Shown one piece after another: positions 41,742 through 51,750 of a stretch of 61,639 nt of DNA (the first letter of the stretch is position 1; each line of letters opens with the position of its first letter). The DNA lies in contig JAEYTI010000025.1 of the NCBI GenBank assembly GCA_023434145.1, positions 1 to 61,639 on the forward strand, written 5' to 3'. The DNA is from Chloroflexota bacterium (GTDB lineage Bacteria > Chloroflexota > Anaerolineae > Anaerolineales > Anaerolineaceae). The notes beneath the pieces are model-generated. The model ran no database searches. It saw nothing but the letters and a program-made list of their open reading frames with translations, and had not been told where the DNA came from. The position numbers were made by a program, and so were the translations under genes.

Positions 41742-43673
41742 ATGGCAACCCCTTTGACAAGCAGGCCAAACGGTGAGCGCTACCTCAGCGCGAAGTTCCC
41801 GCAGGCATTTTTAGATCAGGCCGTAGCCGGGTATGGCACATGGCATCCATTCCCCAAGCGGAGCGAGCACGAAGCCTGGCAGGCACTGCCCGAGAGCGTG
41901 CGACAGGCGCACCTGCAGCTTGGTGAAGATGCCCTGGCAGCACAATGGCCGCACCTGCCCGCTGACCTGTACTTGCAGTACGCGCGGATGGGTAACCGCC
42001 GCAACTACGAAAAGCCTTACTTCGAACGCCGCAACATCCTGGGGTGGATGTCGATCGCGGAGTGCATCGAAGGTAAGGGGCGCTTCCTGGACGCGATTGT
42101 CAACGCACTGTGGAGCATCTGCGAAGAGTCGAGCTGGTGCATCCCGGCGCACGTTGCCCACCAGCAGGCGGGCGTAGGCCTGCCTGATACCTCCGAGCCG
42201 ATCGTCGACCTGTTCGCCGGGGAAACTTCCGCGCTGCTGGCGTGGGTGCTGTACCTGCTGGATGGCTCGCTCGACACGGTCTCGCCGCTGGTGAGGCCCC
42301 GGGTGGTGCGCGAGCTCAAAAACCGCATCCTCACCCCGCTGCTGGAGCGCGATGACTTCTGGTGGATGGGGTTTTCCCCCCGGCGGGTGAACAACTGGAA
42401 CCCATGGGTCAACTCCAACTGGCTGGCGACCGTACTGCTGGTGGAAGATGATCCGAAACGCCGCTCAGACGCGCTGTTCAAGATCATGGAGAGCCTGGAC
42501 CGCTTTATCACCCCGTATCCGCGCGATGGCGGCTGTGATGAAGGCCCAAGCTACTGGGGCCGGGCGGGCGCTTCGCTGTTCGATAACCTGTTGTGGTTGA
42601 ACAGTGCCAGCAATGGCAAGATCAATGTCTTCGATGATGAACTGGTGCGTGACATCGGGCGGTTCGTCTACCGGGCGCACATCGACGATGAATATTTTGT
42701 CAACTTTGCCGACGCTTCCGCGCGCATCGTTCCCGACCCGGCGGTTGTTTTCCTGTATGGCAAGTACATTGAAGACCCGAAGATGGCCTCATTTGGCGCG
42801 TGGCTGGCCAAGGGCAAAGATGTGATGATGGAGGGATACAAGACTCGCGGTAACCCGACTTCGAGCCTGGGGCGTGTGCTGCCCGGCCTGTTCGCGGCGG
42901 GGGAGATGAATGCCACCGCGCCGGTACCCCCGCTGGTGCGCGATGTGTGGCTGCCGGAGATTCAGGTAATCGCCGCGCGCGACGAGGAAGGATCAAGCCG
43001 CGGATTCTATCTGGCGGCGAAGGGCGGGCACAACGAAGAGAGCCACAATCACAACGATATCGGGCACTGGCTAGTCTACATCGACGGGGCGCCGGTGATC
43101 ATCGACGCCGGGGTGGAAACATACACCCGCAAAACCTTCTCCGACCGCCGCTATGAAATCTGGACCATGCAGTCGTCTTACCATTCGCTGCCGACCATCG
43201 ACGGTGTGCAGCAGGCGCCGGGCAAAGATTTCGCCGCCCGCGACGTCACCTACAGCGCGGATGACATGACTGCCACGTTCAAGCTCGATATTGCCGGGGC
43301 ATACCCGCCCGAGGCGAAGCTGAACAGCTACAAGCGCGCCATCACCCTGCGCCGCGGCGAGAGCGTTGAAGCAGTAGATGTGTGGGAACTGAACGCCCCC
43401 GCCAAAGAGATTACCTTCAGCCTGATTACCCCTTGCGCGGTAACCCGGGCCGAGCCGGGCCTACTGGTGCTGGAGGAGAAGGATCTGGTGGACGGTCGCA
43501 GATCGGGCAAGGGCCGCGTCAACTATGATCCGCGGCTAACAGTGAGCACCGAGCAGATTGCGATCACCGATGAGCGCATGTCGCCCATTTGGGGGCCAGA
43601 GATCACGCGCATTGTCTTCACGCTGAATAATCCTGAACAGCAGGGATCGATCAGCTTCCGCGTGACTAGATAA
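41742..43673 (+). CDS. Heparinase II/III-like protein
   Basis: Protein of 643 residues with no signal peptide. The N-terminal (alpha/alpha) toroid (about 60-360; 'RRVNNWNPWVNSNW', 'GCDEGPSYWGRAGASLFD') and the C-terminal beta-sandwich (about 390-640) match the heparinase II/III fold. The diagnostic 'KGGHNEESHNHNDIGHW' lies near residue 430 and 'PVIIDAGVETYTRKTFSD' follows. Members of this fold cleave acidic polysaccharides by beta-elimination, but cytoplasmic relatives are often uncharacterised. ATG 41742 has an AGGAGA site about 10 nt upstream. Activity and substrate are uncertain. Confidence 0.82.
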   Translation: MATPLTSRPNGERYLSAKFPQAFLDQAVAGYGTWHPFPKRSEHEAWQALPESVRQAHLQLGEDALAAQWPHLPADLYLQYARMGNRRNYEKPYFERRNILGWMSIAECIEGKGRFLDAIVNALWSICEESSWCIPAHVAHQQAGVGLPDTSEPIVDLFAGETSALLAWVLYLLDGSLDTVSPLVRPRVVRELKNRILTPLLERDDFWWMGFSPRRVNNWNPWVNSNWLATVLLVEDDPKRRSDALFKIMESLDRFITPYPRDGGCDEGPSYWGRAGASLFDNLLWLNSASNGKINVFDDELVRDIGRFVYRAHIDDEYFVNFADASARIVPDPAVVFLYGKYIEDPKMASFGAWLAKGKDVMMEGYKTRGNPTSSLGRVLPGLFAAGEMNATAPVPPLVRDVWLPEIQVIAARDEEGSSRGFYLAAKGGHNEESHNHNDIGHWLVYIDGAPVIIDAGVETYTRKTFSDRRYEIWTMQSSYHSLPTIDGVQQAPGKDFAARDVTYSADDMTATFKLDIAGAYPPEAKLNSYKRAITLRRGESVEAVDVWELNAPAKEITFSLITPCAVTRAEPGLLVLEEKDLVDGRRSGKGRVNYDPRLTVSTEQIAITDERMSPIWGPEITRIVFTLNNPEQQGSISFRVTR

Positions 43674-43683
43674 GGGGAAGAAC

Positions 43684-43842
43684 GCCTCACCCTCTCAGTC
43701 CCCCTCTCCATCTCGCAAGTACGGCGAGATGGAGAGGGGGATGCCTTTTTTAGCCTCTATGGTTCAAAACCACCCTTGGGGGACAAGACACCCCTCTCCA
43801 ATTTCCCGTACTTGGAAAATGGAGAGGGGCGGGGGGTGAGGC
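43684..43842. repeat. Nested inverted-repeat element, family B copy 1
   Basis: The outer arms GCCTCACCC (43684-43692) and GGGTGAGGC (43834-43842) enclose two hairpins: a CCCCCTCTCCATCTCGC stem near 43710-43740 and a CCCCTCTCC..GGAGAGGGG stem near 43792-43829. It begins 10 nt after the heparinase-like stop codon. Related copies are at 54597-54776 and 56556-56624. Confidence 0.75.
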
Positions 43843-43867
43843 GGTCGCGCGCAAGCGCGCTTACACG

Positions 43868-43909
43868 CGTTGAGGCCGTCCAGCACACTCTGGACGGCCT
43901 CAACGTTTT
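43868..43909 (+). terminator. Intrinsic terminator
   Basis: A 16-base stem (CGTTGAGGCCGTCCAG at 43868-43883 with its complement at 43890-43905) is followed by TTTT. In the plus direction it would end transcripts from the heparinase-like gene before they enter glnA antisense. Confidence 0.7.
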
Positions 43910-43956
43910 CGTACCTACCGCTAAACACCCTTTGGCAAGGAGAGGAAATGGCTGTT

Positions 43957-43993
43957 TTTTGCTTCTGGGTGATCTGGTCACCCAGAAGCAAAA
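43957..43993. repeat. Hairpin at the 3' end of glnA
   Basis: Sixteen-base arms (43957-43972 and 43978-43993) are perfect, around TCTGG. It lies 10 nt beyond the glnA stop on the minus strand and, with the terminator at 43868, completes the convergent gap. Confidence 0.65.
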
Positions 43994-44002
43994 TGTAGCG
44001 AT

Positions 44003-45418
<1,416 letters not shown>

Positions 45419-45509
45419 CATTCCCTCGCTTTATTGTTGGCAAATACGTACAAACAAACTGCCATAAGCATGCTGTCCATTCTAAACCGAACGAGAATCG
45501 GCGTATATC

Positions 45510-45521
45510 ACCCATTTGGGT
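45510..45521. promoter_or_regulatory. Palindrome in the glnA-glnE divergent gap
   Basis: ACCCATTTGGGT is a 12-bp perfect palindrome 13 bp upstream of the glnE -35 box and about 90 bp upstream of glnA. It may be an operator for coordinated nitrogen control; no known consensus is matched. Confidence 0.35.
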
Positions 45522-45534
45522 CATTTAACCAAGG

Positions 45535-45563
45535 TTGACACGCCCTGTTATCCTTCCTATAAT
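45535..45563 (+). promoter_or_regulatory. Consensus promoter of glnE
   Basis: TTGACA (45535-45540) and TATAAT (45558-45563) are separated by 17 bp, a perfect consensus promoter. The open reading frame of glnE continues through it, which shows that the upstream part of that frame is not coding. The predicted transcript start lies near 45570, where the sequence reads ATGTAG. Confidence 0.85.
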
Positions 45564-45600
45564 CAGCCCATGTAGCGGGTTTTTTAAGAATCGGACGTAC

Positions 45601-45658
45601 TGCGTTTTGCGTACTTGTGATGCACCCCATGGCGTGCATCACAAATACGCAAAACGCA
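45601..45658 (+). promoter_or_regulatory. Strong hairpin in the glnE 5' leader
   Basis: Twenty-five-base arms (45601-45625 and 45634-45658) pair with a single mismatch around CCCATGGC. It ends 5 nt before ATG 45664 and there is no U-run. It could limit translation from that ATG, protect the mRNA, or reduce read-through. Confidence 0.65.
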
Positions 45659-45663
45659 ATTGG

Positions 45664-48600
45664 ATGCAGACGGGAATTCCAGCGGGTGAGGGAAAACGAT
45701 TGACACAGCAGCAGGGGAGCCTGACGTATGGAGGAGGGGCCGAGCGCGCGCTCTTTGAACGGGTCGCGCTGGTGGGATTCTCCGATGCCAGCGGCGCGGT
45801 GAGAAGCATGGTCCGCATGCAGTCGGCGCCCGCGGCAGGTGATGAGGCCGGCGAGTTTTTTTTGACCTTTGCGCCGCACCTGCTCAATGCTCTCGCCTCT
45901 GCCGGAAGCCCTGACCGCGTGCTGGCGACCTTTGAGCGATTCCTGCACAGCGCAGCCGATCCGCAGCCCGTCTACCAATTTCTGGCGGCGCACCCTCGCC
46001 TGGTGGAGATGCTGGTGCGGTTGTTTTCGGGCAGCCAGTTTTTGGCGGAAATCCTGCTGCGCAACCCGGAGTACTTTGAAGATCTGATCGATCTGCGGCG
46101 GCTGGCGCAGCGCAAGAACCGAGAGACGCTGCTGCGGGAATTGGAACTCGCTGCTGCCCCATATATCGAGCTCGCCGACCGGCTGGACGCCTTCCGGCGC
46201 ATGCAGCGGCGTGAATTGCTGCGCATAGGCACGTGTGATCTGTTGGACTTGTACGATCTGCCTGCTGCCACGATGCAGCTCTCGAACCTGGCGGATGCGC
46301 TGGTTCAGGCTTGCCTGGATGCCGTTTCTGCCCACTTGATGATCGACCCAGACGGCTTCTGCGTGATCGGCATGGGCAAGCTGGGCGGGCAGGAGTTGAA
46401 CTACAGTTCGGATATCGACTTCCTCTTCCTGGCCGATTCCCCTGCGGCTTCCATAACCCGCCTGGGCGAGCGCCTGGTGGACGCCCTTTCCCGCGTTACG
46501 ACCGAAGGCTTTCTCTACCGCGTCGATATGCGACTGCGCCCGTGGGGCAAGGTTGGCCCGCTGGTTTCTTCCCCGGACGGTTTTACCGGCTACCTGGCGA
46601 AGCATGCCTTGCAGTGGGAGAAGCAGGCATTGCTCAAGGGGCGCGTGATCGCCGGGAACCGGCAGGTGGGGCAGAAATTCTTGCGCCGCGCGCAGCCTTT
46701 TTTGTTCAACGGTGCGGCAGAAACGATCCGCGCGGACGTGTTTGCCATGAAAAAGCGCACCGAGGCCTTTTTGCAGGAGCGTGGCCGCGCCTGGGGTGAC
46801 GTGAAGCTAGGTGAAGGCTCCATCCGCGATGTGGAGTTCGTGGTGCAGTTTTTGCAGATGGCCCTCGGCGCTGAGCACCCCACCATAATCAGCAGCAACA
46901 CGCTTGGCGCGCTGGATCGAATGCGCGAGGCGGGCTTGCTCAGTGCGCAGGAAGCGCGGGTGCTCTCCAGCGGCTACATTTTCCTGCGCACCATCGAGCA
47001 TCACTTGCAGATGCTCGATTATCGGCAGACTCACACACTGCCGGATGACACAGAAGCCATCCTCAGCCTGGCGCGGCGGTTGGGGTATGAGGGCCACCGG
47101 GCGGATGAGAAATTTTTGGCGCGATACAGCCAGCATGCCGCCGCTATCCGAGAAGTGTACCTGCGATACGTTGGGAGGATCGAGATGGAACAATCGAACC
47201 GGGTTCCCACCAGCGATGGGCCCTCTGGACGCGCGGCCTCGTCCCAGGAGGTCGATCGCCACCGCGCCCGCATGAGTCCTTCCTATACCGGGCGCTTCAG
47301 CGAGGAGGAGATCGCTCGCCACGCCGCGCTGGCAGGGCAGCTAAACACTGATCAACTGGTAGTCGTCGATCCGCACGCAGTGGGCGACGGTTCGTGGGAA
47401 GTGGCGATCATCGCCTACGACTTTCCCGGCGAGCTTTCGCTGATCTGCGGCCTGATGTATGTGTACGGCCTCGATATCATCAAGGGCGACGTGTTCACCT
47501 ACGACCCACCGGCGGAAGCGGCTGCACAGTCATCCCCGCGGATGACCCTGCGCGAGCGGGCGCGTACTGCGCGGCAGAACCCCACCGGGCAAACCGATAC
47601 GCAGCGCAAAATCGTGGACGTGTTCACCGTGCGCCCGGTGAAAGGCGGAACGCCCACGCCGGCCTTCTGGATGCAGTACGCCGACGAGCTGAACGGTTTG
47701 CTGCGCATGTTGCGAATGGGGCAGGGCCGAGAAGCGCGTGGAGCGGTCGTGCGGCGCGTGGGCGCCAGCCTGATCGAAGCCGGGCAGTCGGCGCAATTAG
47801 ATACGGCCAGCGCCTTCGCCCCGCTGGAAATCGAGATCGACAACGATGCCAGCGACGAGTACACCGTGCTGCGCATCGATACGCCCGACATTGTGGGCTT
47901 TTTGTACGAGTTCACCAATGCTCTGGCGATCAATCAGATCTATATTGCCAGCATGGAGATCAACACCATCGGCAGCCGGGTGCGCGATGCGCTGTACGTG
48001 ACGGACGAAAACGGGCAGAAGATCACCCAGCCCGACCGTTTGCGCGAGCTGCGCGCCGCCACGGTACTGATCAAGCACTTTACCCACCTGCTGCCGTACT
48101 CGCCCAACCCCGAGTCGGCGCTGCTGCACTTTCGTGAGTTCATCGGGCAGCTTTTCAACCGCCCCAACTGGCCCGATGAGCTTTCTTCGTTGGAGCGCCC
48201 GGAAGTGCTGCGTGCCATAGCGCGGCTGCTGGGTGTCAGTGACTTCTTATGGGATGACTTTCTGCGCATGCAGTACGTCAACCTGTACCCGGTGGTCACC
48301 GATGTGGATGCGCTTGCTACTGCCAAGACCCGCGACCAGCTTGAGCAGGAAATCGGCGAGATCCTGTTGCAGGCGCACGCCAAACCCCAACCGCCCTCTG
48401 ACGATGCGCCCTGGCGCGAGGCGCTGAACGCATTTAAAGATCGCGAGATGTTCCGCATCGACATGCGCCATATCCTGGGGCATACGCGCGAGTTTTGGGA
48501 TTTCGCCGCCGAGCTTTCGGATCTTGCCGAAGTGGTGGTGAATGTGGCCTACCACCTGTGCCACGAGGATCTGCGCTCGGTGTACGGCACGCCTATGCTC

Positions 48601-49467
48601 GAGAACGGTGAAGTCAGCGAGATGAGCGTTTGCGCTTTGGGCAAATGCGGCGGGCGCGAATTGGGGTTTGCGTCAGACATTGAGCTGATGTTCATCTACT
48701 CGGGTAACGGGCGCACCAACGGTCCGCAAGTAATCAGCACCGCGGAGTTCTACGAGAAGCTGGTCACCGACTTTGTGCGCGCTATCCGCGCCAAGCGCGA
48801 AGGCATCTTCGAGATCGATTTGCAGCTCCGCCCGTATGGCAAAGCGGGAAGCCTGGCGGTATCGCTGGAGTCGTTCCGGCGCTATTTTGCGCCCGATGGG
48901 GCGGCGTGGGCCTATGAACGGCAGGCGCTGGTAAAACTGCGCCCGGTGGCGGGTAATCCCGGCCTTAGCGAGCGCATTTGCGAACTGCGCGACTCGTTTG
49001 TCTACACCGGCGAGCCATTTGACGTGACGGCGATGCGCGCCATGCGCGAGCGGCAGGTGCGTCACATGGTCAGCGGCGGCAAGTTCAACCTCAAATACAG
49101 CCCCGGCGGGCTGGTGGACATTGAGTATTTAGTACAGGGGTTACAAATCATGCAGGGCAAGGTCCACCCCGAGCTGCGCCAGACCAACACGCGCGAAGCG
49201 CTGGCTGCCCTTGCGGAAACGGGCATCCTTTCGCCAGATGATGCGACTCGGCTGCGCAAGGCGCACACCTTTCTGCGCTGGCTGATTGACTCGATGCGCG
49301 TGGTGCGCGGCAACGCCCGCGACGTGACCATGCCGGTGGAAGGCAGCGAGGAATACGCCTTCCTCGCCCGCCGCATGCAGTACGGCGGCGCCGTCGAACG
49401 CCTGCGTGACGAGCTAAACCGCTACACCGCCAATGTGCAGGAGATCAACGCGCAGCTCCTCAAATAG
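45664..49467 (+). CDS. glnE: GlnE adenylyltransferase with an inserted ACT-domain pair
   Basis: Bifunctional glutamine synthetase adenylyltransferase/deadenylylase of about 1267 residues, well above the roughly 950 of classical GlnE. The N-terminal nucleotidyltransferase half has 'GMGKLGGQELNYSSDIDFLF' (about 235-255) and a helical domain. Residues about 545-810 are an insertion that resembles the C-terminus of GlnD: an 'EEIARHAALAG' helix, a first ACT-like repeat ('WEVAIIAYDFPGELSLICGL', 'DVFTVRP') and a second ('IDNDASDEYTVLRIDTPD', 'VGFLYEFTNALAINQIYIAS'). The C-terminal half has 'LGKCGGRELGFASDIELMF' (about 990). The second acidic residue there is Glu instead of the usual Asp. TTG 45700 (with GAGGG) is an alternative start. 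Confidence 0.9.
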   Translation: MQTGIPAGEGKRLTQQQGSLTYGGGAERALFERVALVGFSDASGAVRSMVRMQSAPAAGDEAGEFFLTFAPHLLNALASAGSPDRVLATFERFLHSAADPQPVYQFLAAHPRLVEMLVRLFSGSQFLAEILLRNPEYFEDLIDLRRLAQRKNRETLLRELELAAAPYIELADRLDAFRRMQRRELLRIGTCDLLDLYDLPAATMQLSNLADALVQACLDAVSAHLMIDPDGFCVIGMGKLGGQELNYSSDIDFLFLADSPAASITRLGERLVDALSRVTTEGFLYRVDMRLRPWGKVGPLVSSPDGFTGYLAKHALQWEKQALLKGRVIAGNRQVGQKFLRRAQPFLFNGAAETIRADVFAMKKRTEAFLQERGRAWGDVKLGEGSIRDVEFVVQFLQMALGAEHPTIISSNTLGALDRMREAGLLSAQEARVLSSGYIFLRTIEHHLQMLDYRQTHTLPDDTEAILSLARRLGYEGHRADEKFLARYSQHAAAIREVYLRYVGRIEMEQSNRVPTSDGPSGRAASSQEVDRHRARMSPSYTGRFSEEEIARHAALAGQLNTDQLVVVDPHAVGDGSWEVAIIAYDFPGELSLICGLMYVYGLDIIKGDVFTYDPPAEAAAQSSPRMTLRERARTARQNPTGQTDTQRKIVDVFTVRPVKGGTPTPAFWMQYADELNGLLRMLRMGQGREARGAVVRRVGASLIEAGQSAQLDTASAFAPLEIEIDNDASDEYTVLRIDTPDIVGFLYEFTNALAINQIYIASMEINTIGSRVRDALYVTDENGQKITQPDRLRELRAATVLIKHFTHLLPYSPNPESALLHFREFIGQLFNRPNWPDELSSLERPEVLRAIARLLGVSDFLWDDFLRMQYVNLYPVVTDVDALATAKTRDQLEQEIGEILLQAHAKPQPPSDDAPWREALNAFKDREMFRIDMRHILGHTREFWDFAAELSDLAEVVVNVAYHLCHEDLRSVYGTPMLENGEVSEMSVCALGKCGGRELGFASDIELMFIYSGNGRTNGPQVISTAEFYEKLVTDFVRAIRAKREGIFEIDLQLRPYGKAGSLAVSLESFRRYFAPDGAAWAYERQALVKLRPVAGNPGLSERICELRDSFVYTGEPFDVTAMRAMRERQVRHMVSGGKFNLKYSPGGLVDIEYLVQGLQIMQGKVHPELRQTNTREALAALAETGILSPDDATRLRKAHTFLRWLIDSMRVVRGNARDVTMPVEGSEEYAFLARRMQYGGAVERLRDELNRYTANVQEINAQLLK

Positions 49468-49521
49468 TATTATTCATTGTCACCGACGCAGTCGACAACA
49501 ATGGATAACAAAAAAGGATTT

Positions 49522-51750
49522 ATGGAAACCTCACCACGCCTGTTCGAAGCGCTCGCCCACCTCAATCAGATTGGTTCCGCCATCAACCGGCTGGATACCG
49601 GCGACCTCGCCAGCGCATACACGGTGCTGAAGATGATCGTCGACTCAGCGACCGGCGTGGTGCCGGGCTCGTCCGCGGTGATCTACACGTATGATGCCGT
49701 GAAGGACGGGTTTGATTCTGAGTCGCGCGTTTCCGCAGAGCAGGAGCCGGGCATGGGGCTGGATGATGCGCCACGCGAGGACGGTTTGGGCGCGCGCGCC
49801 CTGGCGCGCCGGAAGCGCGTGCTCTCCTACGAGGAAGCGGACGTTGCGATTAACCCGGCGAAACTGGCGGTAGGGGCACGTGTAATGGCTTGCTTCCCGT
49901 TGATCATGGCGGATGAGGCGCTGGGCGCGCTTTACGTCTACCTGCATGAGAATCGATCGTTTACCGAACTGGAACTGCTGATGCTCGAGAACTTCGTCAA
50001 CCAGACGGCAATGACCCTCTCGCTGGCAAAACAGTTCACGTTTTCACAGCAGGAACAGGCCCGGCGCGAGCGCGAGCTGCGGCGGCTGCGGCGGGCGGGC
50101 TGGGTGATCTCCTCGCGCTCGAACCTATCCGGCACCTTGGATGCGATTCTGGACGTGGCGCTGGACATCACCGATGCGATTTACGGCATCTTCCGGCTGG
50201 TGGATCCTGGCGGCAAAAATCTCGTGTATCAGTCGATTTCGGACGTAGGACTAGAGCGCCCGGCGGTCGAGACGCTGCCGATTGACGGCAGCTCGGTGAT
50301 GGGCACGGCAGCGATGCGCCGCGAGGCGATTGTCATTTCTGATCTGCATGAAGAGCCCTGGCGGCAGATTTACTATCCATTTGATCACGGGCTAAATATG
50401 CGCTCGGAGATGGCGGTTCCGTTGATCGGCGCGAGCGGGCGGCTGGAGGGCGTGCTGAACCTGGAAAGCCCGCAGGTCAACGCGTTTGACCGCCAGGATC
50501 GTTATATGATGCAGATTTTGGCAAGCCAGGCGGTGGTTGCGATCCAGGAGGCGCGCCTGCTCGACGCTTTACAAGAGATCGCCTCGCTGCTGCCCAAACT
50601 ATCGGCGCAGATGATCCACCAAACGCTGGTCGAGCGCGCCTGCGATCTGCTGAACGTTTCTACCGGCATGATCTGGCTGCTGGAGAAAGACCAATTGACT
50701 CTTCAGGCTGCAACCGATCCAGATTTCGTTGGGCTGCGTCTGCCGCTGGAGGGCACGCTGGCAGGCAGCGCCGTGCTAGCGATGCGCCCGATGACCGTTT
50801 TGGCAGTGGCGGAGGATATGGAAAGCGCTTACCCCGATCTGCCCGGCTTTACCAAAGGTGCCGCGCTGATCGTGCCGCTGCTCTCCGCGCCAGACAGCCC
50901 ACCCATCGGGGCGTTCAGCGTGCATACTGCCCCCACCGATCTGCGCGATTTCAGCCAATCGGACTGGGATAAGAAGGTGCTTGATATTCTTGGGCACTAT
51001 GCCGCGCTGGCAGTGCAGCTCGCCGCCCAGCGCGATGCCCTGCGCGTGGCGCAGGATCAGCGCGCGCTGACGGAAGCATTCGCGGCGGTGGGCGATATTG
51101 CCGCCAACCTGCTGCACCGGCTGAATAACAAGGTTGGCACGATCCCGGTGCGGGTGGAGGGTATTCAGGATAAATGTCAGCCGGCCTTGCAAGCGGACCC
51201 CTACCTGGAAAAAAATCTGACAGAGATCGAACGCAGCGCATCGGAGGCGATGGAGGTGGTGCGCGAGAGCCTGGTTCACTTGCAGCCCATCCAGCTTGCG
51301 CCCGTCTCAGTGCCCGGCAGCCTGCGTGATGCCCTGGCTGCAACGCCCCTGCCCGAAGGTGTCCACCTGAATGTGGAAGGGTTGGACGATCTTCCGCCGG
51401 TGCGGGCGGGAGCCAGGCGGCTGGCGTGGGTATTCAACAACTTGCTGGAAAACGCCGCGGACGTAATGAACGGCAGCGGGCAGATCACCATCCGCGGGGC
51501 GGCAGAGAACAACCGGGTGGAGATCACCGTCAGCGACGACGGCCCGGGCATTGCGCCCGAGCTGCACGAGCGCATTTTTGAGTTCAACTACAGCGCTCGC
51601 GCCTCAACCCACCCTGGAAAATTGGGGTTTGGATTGTGGTGGGTCAAGTCGTTGATGGCGCGATTTGGCGGCAATGTAACGGTAGAGAGTGATGGGCAGC
51701 GGGGCGCAACGTTTCGCCTGACCCTTCCCCGCGTACAGGAGGAATCATGA
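49522..51750 (+). CDS. Multi-GAF sensor histidine kinase
   Basis: Cytoplasmic kinase of 742 residues with no membrane segment. Three GAF domains (about 20-170, 200-345 and 360-510) precede a HisKA-like region with His in 'NLLHRLNNKVGTIP' (about 540) and an ATPase domain with intact N ('NNLLENAADVM'), G1 ('DDGPGIAPE') and G2 ('GKLGFGLWWV') boxes. ATG 49522 has AAGGA upstream; ATG 49501 is possible. It starts 54 nt after glnE and overlaps the regulator gene by ATGA, so it forms a two-component pair with it. The ligand of the GAF domains is unknown. Confidence 0.9.
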   Translation: METSPRLFEALAHLNQIGSAINRLDTGDLASAYTVLKMIVDSATGVVPGSSAVIYTYDAVKDGFDSESRVSAEQEPGMGLDDAPREDGLGARALARRKRVLSYEEADVAINPAKLAVGARVMACFPLIMADEALGALYVYLHENRSFTELELLMLENFVNQTAMTLSLAKQFTFSQQEQARRERELRRLRRAGWVISSRSNLSGTLDAILDVALDITDAIYGIFRLVDPGGKNLVYQSISDVGLERPAVETLPIDGSSVMGTAAMRREAIVISDLHEEPWRQIYYPFDHGLNMRSEMAVPLIGASGRLEGVLNLESPQVNAFDRQDRYMMQILASQAVVAIQEARLLDALQEIASLLPKLSAQMIHQTLVERACDLLNVSTGMIWLLEKDQLTLQAATDPDFVGLRLPLEGTLAGSAVLAMRPMTVLAVAEDMESAYPDLPGFTKGAALIVPLLSAPDSPPIGAFSVHTAPTDLRDFSQSDWDKKVLDILGHYAALAVQLAAQRDALRVAQDQRALTEAFAAVGDIAANLLHRLNNKVGTIPVRVEGIQDKCQPALQADPYLEKNLTEIERSASEAMEVVRESLVHLQPIQLAPVSVPGSLRDALAATPLPEGVHLNVEGLDDLPPVRAGARRLAWVFNNLLENAADVMNGSGQITIRGAAENNRVEITVSDDGPGIAPELHERIFEFNYSARASTHPGKLGFGLWWVKSLMARFGGNVTVESDGQRGATFRLTLPRVQEES

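Noticed and set aside
45535..45663. N-terminal extension of the GlnE reading frame starting at TTG 45535
   Set aside because: This stretch contains the consensus TTGACA-17-TATAAT promoter and a long hairpin, and the encoded residues do not resemble GlnE.
45508..46605. Antisense ORF of 365 codons opposite glnE
   Set aside because: It is a shadow of the GC-rich glnE frame, with low-complexity composition and no recognisable domain; it also spans the glnE promoter.
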